NCBI GenBank assembly: GCA_014905825.1
Contig: JACGCN010000046.1
Coordinates: 62,001 to 126,000, forward strand
Source of the DNA: Lyophyllum atratum
Lineage: Eukaryota > Basidiomycota > Agaricomycetes > Agaricales > Lyophyllaceae
Reading direction: 5' to 3'
DNA: 64,000 nucleotides
The translations under genes were made by a program, and so were the position numbers. The notes beneath the pieces are model-generated. The model made no database searches. It saw only the letters and a program-made list of their open reading frames with translations, and was not told the DNA's origin. Within the stretch, counting starts at the first letter, position 1. The number at the start of each line of letters is the position of its first letter. This document shows, in pieces, positions 58,030 to 64,000 of this stretch.

Positions 58030-59495
58030 ATGCGCTTCTCCAGCGCTTCGACCACCTCCCCAAGGTACAACCAACACCCCCCTACGATGGCCCCACCACT
58101 CCTGACGCCGAATCCCGCTTCTAGGCCGCTCAATGGAGCGCGCACGGGCCTGAACCACACAGGTATGTACCCCTCCTCCTGGGTGACCGCGAGCACCTGG
58201 GCCCTAATCCTCGCGCACGCAGCCTTCCTACATCCTCCCGCGATGGTATCCGTCCACCCTGCGCCGCCCGGCCCGCGCATCGAACCCCGGTATGACCTGA
58301 ACCACACCGGTATGTACCACTTGTCCTGGGTCCCCGCGAGCACCTGGAGCCTAACACTCGCGCAGCAGCCTTCCTACACACCCCCGCTATGGTATCCGTC
58401 CACCCTTCGCTGCCCATCGCACCCCCATACAGATTGAACCACACGAGCTCGTCCGGGCTCTACCCGCGCAACCAGCGCCGTAATCCGCTAAACGCGACAG
58501 CCAGAGGCGGGGCTGGACCTATAAATGCGGGAGACAGAAGAAATTCCGCGACTGGACACGGATTGGAGGCACCAAGGGATGCACACCTCCTCGCCACCCA
58601 TAGACACCCCGCGCCCTCCCAAACCCACGGTTCCCCTCCCTACGCCTCCCAAATGTACCCATCCCATCCCAGGACCATACCCCTACCTCCCTGCCTCCCC
58701 GATCGGCCCAGGCAACGAACCCCGGAATCGGGGAGCCCTGCGGAACCGACCCCGCCCCCGCACACGCGGCCGCTGTATAAGGCGATTCCGCTCCCGTCAG
58801 TCGAGGATACCGTCGTCCACGATGGATTTGTGACGTGGATTGTCGAGGAAGACGCGGTGGTCGGGTTGGTGTCGCCGTCGTCTGCGACGGATGGGGTCGA
58901 GGCACGGATGGGGAACCCTAACCCTATGGCGGCGTTCCTTAGCGCCCAACAGAGGGTCCTCGAATGGTCTGCGTCGGTGAGGGAGGAAGGGCGTCCCCGT
59001 AATGCGTTGAGGGGAGATACGATGGCGCCGTCGACGGCGAGGGTTGAACGCGCCTCCGCCCGTGACGACGTTCGCAGGCCTATCTCGCGTCCAGAAGGTC
59101 GACGGGGATCCGCACCCGAGGAACTCGCAACGAGGCCCAACCGCCCCCCATATACCGACAACGACCTCTCTCCTAAACCAATCCTCAACGTCATACAGCT
59201 GCACGCCGCCCTTCGACTTGGCGGTTACTCTTCGTCCGCATCGAATACGCATCGGGAACGCCGTGCGCCCGCGACGACGCCGGCAGTGGGGCACCTTACG
59301 CTCGTTGCTCGTTCGTCAGGGCAGTGTATCAGTGTCTCCGCCAGCGGAAGTGTAGTGATGGTCGGAGATGTCCTGGACACGCTTCGCGGGGTGTTCCGCG
59401 AGTATTTAGCGGGGTGCGGGAGATGTGGGGGTGCGTGCGTGTGTGATAGGATGGCGTTCGTTCTAGAGGCGCTGGAAGTATGGGGTGAGCGGTGA
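58030..59495 (+). CDS. proline-rich PPPHTRPLY-family protein, array gene A2
   Basis: Exons are 58030-58162, 58223-58309 and 58369-59495, with introns of 60 and 59 nt in phase 1, the same as in A1; about 448 residues. The duplicated exon plus intron is present. Differences from A1 are mainly substitutions in the disordered parts and small in-frame length changes (for example near SSASNTHRERRAPATTP and SASGSVVMVGDVL). The motif PTPPPHTRPLYKAIPLPSVE, the NPNPMAAFLSAQQRVLEWS block and the Cys cluster CGRCGGACVC are intact. The frame has stayed open in both copies despite clear divergence, which argues that the protein is or was recently under selection. Function unknown. Confidence 0.78.
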
Positions 59496-60311
59496 GAGTG
59501 TGGGCTGAGGTGATGGTGATGATGTACCTACTATGTTCCTTGTTTTTCGTTGCTTTCGTTTTGCTCTTTGTTTTCGTGCTTGGCTTCATGTTCCCGATTA
59601 TTTAGCGTTAGAGATACTTGTAAAATAGTTAGGTTGAATCCTACCAGCGATTAGACACCGACGACATACCTTTGAGAGAACAGAACTCCGGCGTAGGTTT
59701 CCGTCGTCCTGAGACCATGACCTCGCGAGTTTAAAGCGACTTCTGGTGCTAGGAGAACATATTAGCCGTCCCTCCACAGACTGACGACAGGAGAACAAGG
59801 AGAACTGAGAAGCCCATAAGAATTGCTCCCAAGTAAGAAGTCGGCACTGAGAAAGGACCCCAACGCGCTACCTAGGCCATTGCAGGGCGTGAGGCTCGAG
59901 AGAGGGAAGCAGAAGCCGTTGCCTGAGTGAGCCTGGTAAGTAGTGGGAGGACGCATCAATCAACATGATGCCATCAGAATCGAACGAGGAGTGTTTGACT
60001 GTGCGCACAGACCATGCTGGAGTTCGAACCTGACTGAGTTTGAACTGGCTATTGTCTTGACCGTGGCACTGGGATTGGGTTGTACCTTGTCTAGATTTGT
60101 CGAAAGCCAGTCCGCTGAGCGCTCGTTCACTTATCTCTTATCTCCTCGATGGCTAAACCGGTACCCCTGCGTAGTCCAGTGTACGCCGTTTCCGCAATGC
60201 ATTGTTGTCTTCTATGCCTGTATCCTATGTGATAGCCATTCATTTCACTTCAACAGGAACCCGGCCACTTATGCAAAGTAGCGCTGTCGTTTGGGCTTCG
60301 ACGACGCTGTA

Positions 60312-61377
60312 TCATTTATAATAACCACAAGGCCTTGACCCTTCCTGGATTCCATAGTCTTTCGCGCCCTTAAGTGAATCCAGCATCACGGATACTCGTT
60401 CGCCAACACACACTGGCGTGCGCTTTCGCCCCAATCCACAGCGAGCTCGACACACTCCATCTGTATCCACGAGCGCTGCGTTTAGCACATCCGCGACATC
60501 TTCGACCGTCACAACGCGCTGCCGCGTGGTCAACGTGGGCCAAATACAGATGCTCCGGCCCTTTGAGTCGATCATGAACGTCAGACAGCCAACGCTCGGG
60601 ATAATTGCAGGCGCTCCGCGGTCCTGGTCCCAATTAGTCGGTTTTGGTAGGAAGGGCGGGCTCGGGCCCAGCATGCGAGGCGGCAATAGGCAAGAGGGCG
60701 GCCTGGCGTTTTGGAGGGAGTTGGAGTTGGATCGGTCGTGGATTGTGGGTCGAGGCTTTTTTCGTTGTGAAGGCAAGGCGTCTTGGCTTAGGGTTAGGTG
60801 GTGGTTGTGGTGCCATCGACCACGACGACGACGACTCCAGCGAGCCTCTGACCCTCGCCGCTCTTCTCTGCGCTGACTCGCCCTCCATATCCATATTTCC
60901 ATCGTCATGCAGGATTGGGACGGACGCGTACAGCGACCTCGCGTGCGGTGGCGCTTCTGACTCCATAATCCACGACGACGTCGCCCACGACATCTGAGCC
61001 ATTCTAACCCCTCTTCTTGGCTGCGACGACCCTTTGATGCTTTCCGATGTATGTTCGACCGATAATCCCACTGAGGCGGACGATGTCATGTATCCTGCGA
61101 CTTGTCGGTGAATGTGGCGCGAAACAGTGGCGGGGGTTGTAGTTGATGGCGACGCCCGCCGTCTTTCGAACGCTGTCAGCGTGTGGGTGGGAACGATGGT
61201 CCGTGCGGAAAGCTTAGTGTCCTGCGGCTACGCCGTCACCATGGTCGACGATGAGGCTGGACTACGGAACTGTGGCGGACTCGACTAACCTGCGCCTGAG
61301 TCGTCTCCCGGGCTCCTTCCCCAGCTGTTGGATCTCCAGGGGCCGTTTGCTTGCGGTGGGAGTGGCTGTTGGCTCAT
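60312..61377 (-). pseudogene. array gene B2, frameshifted PPPHxRxLY-family member
   Basis: A first exon (61290-61377, MSQQPLPPQANGPWRSNS) with a GTTAGT donor matches the first exon of P2. The second part carries the motif ESEAPPHARSLYASVPILHD (near 60940) in one frame; downstream of a run of six A (about 60755) the family alignment continues in another frame: LQNARPP, PSVGCLTFMIDSKG, VVTVEDVADVLNAALVD, CRARCGLGRKRTPVCVGE. P2 reads the two halves in a single frame, so a one-base change has split B2. B1 carries the same shift. A sequencing error in the A-run is unlikely because both copies share it, but cannot be excluded. Confidence 0.7.
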
Positions 61378-61618
61378 CGTATTTCGGTGTGGTGTGGTGT
61401 GGTGAAAGTCGGGATGCGAGGGTGGATATGGGGTGAGGTGGTTGAATATCGGGGACAGGGGTGGCCGAAATCCTCGGGACAAATACACGCATACGGACAT
61501 ACACCTTGTCTTCAGTCTCTTTATAGAACCTCACTCTGCTCTTCCACCCACCCGCGCGACTTCATTGAGCTGCGACCCATCGGCACCTTCGCCTTCACAA
61601 CTGGTTGTGGTTTCTTCA

Positions 61619-62570
61619 AGATGGCCCCGCCACTTCTCCCAACCTCTCCTTCCTCAAGCAAGTGGCGTCTATCAATGCGCACGGACCTGAACCACAGCAA
61701 CTTAGCGCGCTCGCCATCGGCGCCGCAGCCCAGGTCCTCCCCAATCCTCACCCGTCGAGGCCTCGTTGAGCATCCCCAAAGTCGAGGACAGCCTCCTCCG
61801 TGCCTGAGCCACGTCGTTGCGGCTGCACATCATCTGAACCACAATTCTACCTCTCCCCGTTCCTCTTATACGAAGCTGAATACTATATTAAATACCACGA
61901 GCTTGCGTGCACGCAGATCCAATATTGAACGTATGAGACTCGGGAATCCCAATAGCAACAATGGTCTGGTCAATGAACGCCACATCAAGACGCCGCCCAT
62001 ATTCCTCTCAGCCCAGATCACCAGCCTGATACGTTCCTTCCCCAGACCTCGCTCCTTCGTGACCGCGAGCTCACGGGGAGCTGGGCAGGAGCAGTGGGAT
62101 GTTGAAGAGCTTGAGTTAGTGAGATCCCCGGTACCTGAGGGACTGGTTGCTCCTGTGCACGTATACACCGTATGTCACAATTAAGCGTGTGTCTGTCGAT
62201 AAAGGCGATGCTATGGGTGTCTTCGAATGGGATGCGGATGACGAGTCGGCGGATGACAGTGCGCAACCGACGCCCTATGGCGAACATCTCCTATTCAATG
62301 CAATGCCGGTTTCCACTCGCATGAGCGCCTGGGTGAGGGCGGACAAGCTCATATGTGGGGAAAGCAGATGTCATCAGGAAGCGCCGAAGATTGAGGTACT
62401 GGACCCGTCTTCGACATCGTTGCAACGAACGTCAGGAAACATATTTCCGGGCCACGGATTTCCATCCACATTTTCTCATCTTCGACCTACCGCTCACGCC
62501 CCAACACCTCGTGTCCAGTTCAAGACAGCCTCGCTCCCCGACCACTCCTAAACAAAGTGCGGCTTTATGA
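61619..62570 (+). pseudogene. array region C2, gene A-like start followed by degenerate sequence
   Basis: MAPPLLPTSPSSSKWRLSMR and DLNHSNLARSP at 61621-61720 resemble the gene A start, and the DNA between ATGGCCCC and CACGG(A/G)CCTGAACCACA aligns with gene A exon 1. Compared with C1 it contains about 270 bp more (61.99-62.26 kb), flanked by GACGCC on both sides. No later gene A motif (PPPH, VTVGDVL) is found, so it is most likely a truncated old copy. Confidence 0.45.
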
Positions 62571-63155
62571 AGCCCTCCAGCACACCAGGCTCTCTTCCCC
62601 GCCGTCCTACGCAGGATCCTCCGCTGCCATCTTGTAAAAGATTCTATGTTGTAACTGACTCAGAGAGAAGCATTCGTCACATTGTGCAATATTTATCGTC
62701 AGGGGTTAATTTGGGAGAAGGACAGTCCTCAGTCGGATGTCGGTTCTAGACTACGGGTGTCCGAACTGCGAGAACCGATATTGCACTCATCGAGTGACGG
62801 TCGAGCTCCCATGAAGATAGTTTTGCTTCCTCCGTAAAGAGCGGTTGGCATTCGCGAGGACGACGACTTCCATGCCAGGAATGGGGTATGTCGATTGGTG
62901 TGACAGAGGTATTCAAGGAAACACTTCCACGATGACGGAAAGCGTCGCAAGCAGTTGAGCCCTTCAAGTTCCTGATAGATCGACTTTGTTGCCCAACGTC
63001 CCCGAAATAAAGCAAAGACCCACAAGGACCATCTGGCACACAGCCCCTCCCCATGACCCATCCCCATATGTCACCAATCTAAATGCGTCCGTGTACATCT
63101 ATTTGTGCAAGCCCAAGTCTATCTGCTCCTCCTCATCCCTCAGGACATAAACCCA

Positions 63156-64000
63156 ATGCGCTTCTCCAGCGCTTCGAATACCTCCCCAAGGTACAACCAA
63201 CACCCCCCTACGACGGCCCCACCGCTTTGGACGCCGAATCCCGCTTCTAGGCCGCTCAATGGAGCGCGCACGGGCCTGAACCACGCAGGTATGTACCCCT
63301 CCTCCTGGGTGACCGCGAGCACCTCGGCCCTAATCCTCGCGCACGCAGCCTTCCTAGACTCCCCCGCTTTGGTATCCGTCCGTCCTGCGCCGCCCGGCCC
63401 GCGCATCGCACCCCGGTACGACCTGAACCACACGGGTATGTACCACTTGTCCTGGGTCCCCGCGAGCACCTGGAGCCTAACACTCGCGCAGCAGCCTTCC
63501 TACACACCCCCGCTATGGTTTCCGCCCACCCTTCGCTGCCCATCGCACCCCCATACAGTTTCAACCACACGAGCTCGTCCGGGCTCTACCCGCGCAACGA
63601 GCCCCGTAATCCGCTAAACGCGACAGCCAGAGGCGGGGCTGGACCTATGAACGCGGGAGACAGAAGAAATTCCGCGACTGGACACGGATTGGAGGCACCA
63701 GGGGATGTACACCTCCTCGCCACCCATAGACACCCCGCGCCCTCCCAACCCCACGGCTCTCTGCCCCCCGCCTCCCAAATGTACGCATCCCATCCCAGGA
63801 CCATACCCCTACCTCCCTGCCTCCCCGATCGGCCCAGGCAACGAACCCCGGAATCGGGGAGCCCTGCGGAACCGACCCCGCCCCCGCACACGCGGCCGCT
63901 GTATAAAGCGATTCCGCTCCCACCAGTTGAGGAGACCTTCGCCTACGATGGATTCGTGACGCGGATTGTTGAGGAAGACGCGATGGTCGGGTTGGTGTCG
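63156..64000 (+). CDS. proline-rich PPPHTRPLY-family protein, array gene A3 (partial, runs off window)
   Basis: Exons are 63156-63288, 63349-63435 and 63495 to beyond 64000; intron lengths are 60 and 59 nt, as in A1 and A2. The ATG used as an alternative start in A1 and A2 (MAPP) is ACG here (TAPP), so the upstream ATG (MRFSSAS) is the only good start. The duplicated exon reads SPALVSVRPAPPGPRIAP. The motif PTPPPHTRPLYKAIPLPPVE is intact. The frame is open to the end of the window, where the C-terminal domain has not yet begun. Confidence 0.72.

Larger units (their letters stand above)
52632..64000 (+). repeat. tandem segmental array, units of about 5.1 kb (three copies, third cut by window end)
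   Basis: Unit 1 runs 52632-57727, unit 2 57728-62853, unit 3 from 62854 onwards. Anchors: GCGAGG(A/T)CGACGACTTC at 52632, 57728 and 62854; the gene A start at 53226, 58030 and 63156. Units 2 and 3 are spaced exactly 5126 bp at both anchors and are nearly identical. Unit 1 is more diverged, with an extra 0.3 kb between 52.7 and 52.95 kb and lacking about 0.27 kb present in unit 2 at about 61.99-62.26 kb. Each complete unit carries gene A (plus), degenerate gene B (minus) and region C (plus). Unequal crossing-over is the simplest origin. Confidence 0.9.

Noticed and set aside
48850..60800. Interstitial telomeric repeats (CCCTAA pairs)
   Set aside because: Only two units each, always in frame as Asn-Pro codons within the family genes; not evidence for a chromosome end.

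Overview
The window looks like a filamentous basidiomycete, most likely an Agaricomycete. Genes are split by many short introns (about 49-66 nt) with GT..AG ends, promoters carry TATA boxes 50-90 bp upstream of the ATG, and there are no operons. The protein families present (HsbA, cutinase, GH30, GH3, FAD-linked oxidase, F-box-like, DUF6699) fit that group. I found no rRNA, no convincing tRNA, no CRISPR array and no complete transposon. All family calls are by eye; no database search was run.

Left part (1-23.4 kb): a secreted HsbA-type protein (0.7-1.4 kb), gene debris and dispersed repeats (2-5 kb), a small secreted cysteine-rich protein (5.9-6.4 kb) with a clear paralogue at 22.8-23.3 kb, a cutinase (8.5-9.2 kb) with a decayed relative next to it (7.2-7.6 kb), three genes of the proline-rich DUF6699 family (10.9, 17.3 and 20.3 kb), a conserved secreted protein (12.4-13.3 kb), and an F-box-like cluster with two intact and two broken copies (13.6-16.6 kb).

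Middle part (23.4-45 kb): coding-like debris (24-26 kb), a GH30 endo-beta-1,6-glucanase gene (26.8-29.3 kb), a broken MFS transporter (31.1-31.7 kb), a GH3 beta-glucosidase (31.7-35.2 kb) with an apparent GC-AG intron, a tandem pair of six-cysteine secreted proteins (38.5 and 40.1 kb), and a secreted FAD-linked oxidase (42.2-44.3 kb). The hydrolases, the cutinase and the small secreted proteins form a secretome-rich neighbourhood suited to wall-polymer turnover and surface interaction.

Right part (45.9-64 kb): a lineage-specific expansion. Two single genes (45.9 and 48.3 kb) and a tandem array of about 5.1-kb units (52.6-64 kb, third unit cut by the window end) encode proline-rich proteins sharing a central PPPH-(T/A)-R-(P/S)-LY motif and a short beta-rich C-terminal segment. 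Each complete unit holds an intact gene A, an opposite-strand frameshifted gene B, and a degenerate region C that starts like gene A. In gene A an exon together with its intron has been duplicated. Between these lie two divergent copies of a small membrane-anchored protein family (50.1 and 51.9 kb). The array, with its exon-intron duplication and ongoing decay, is the most unusual feature of the window.
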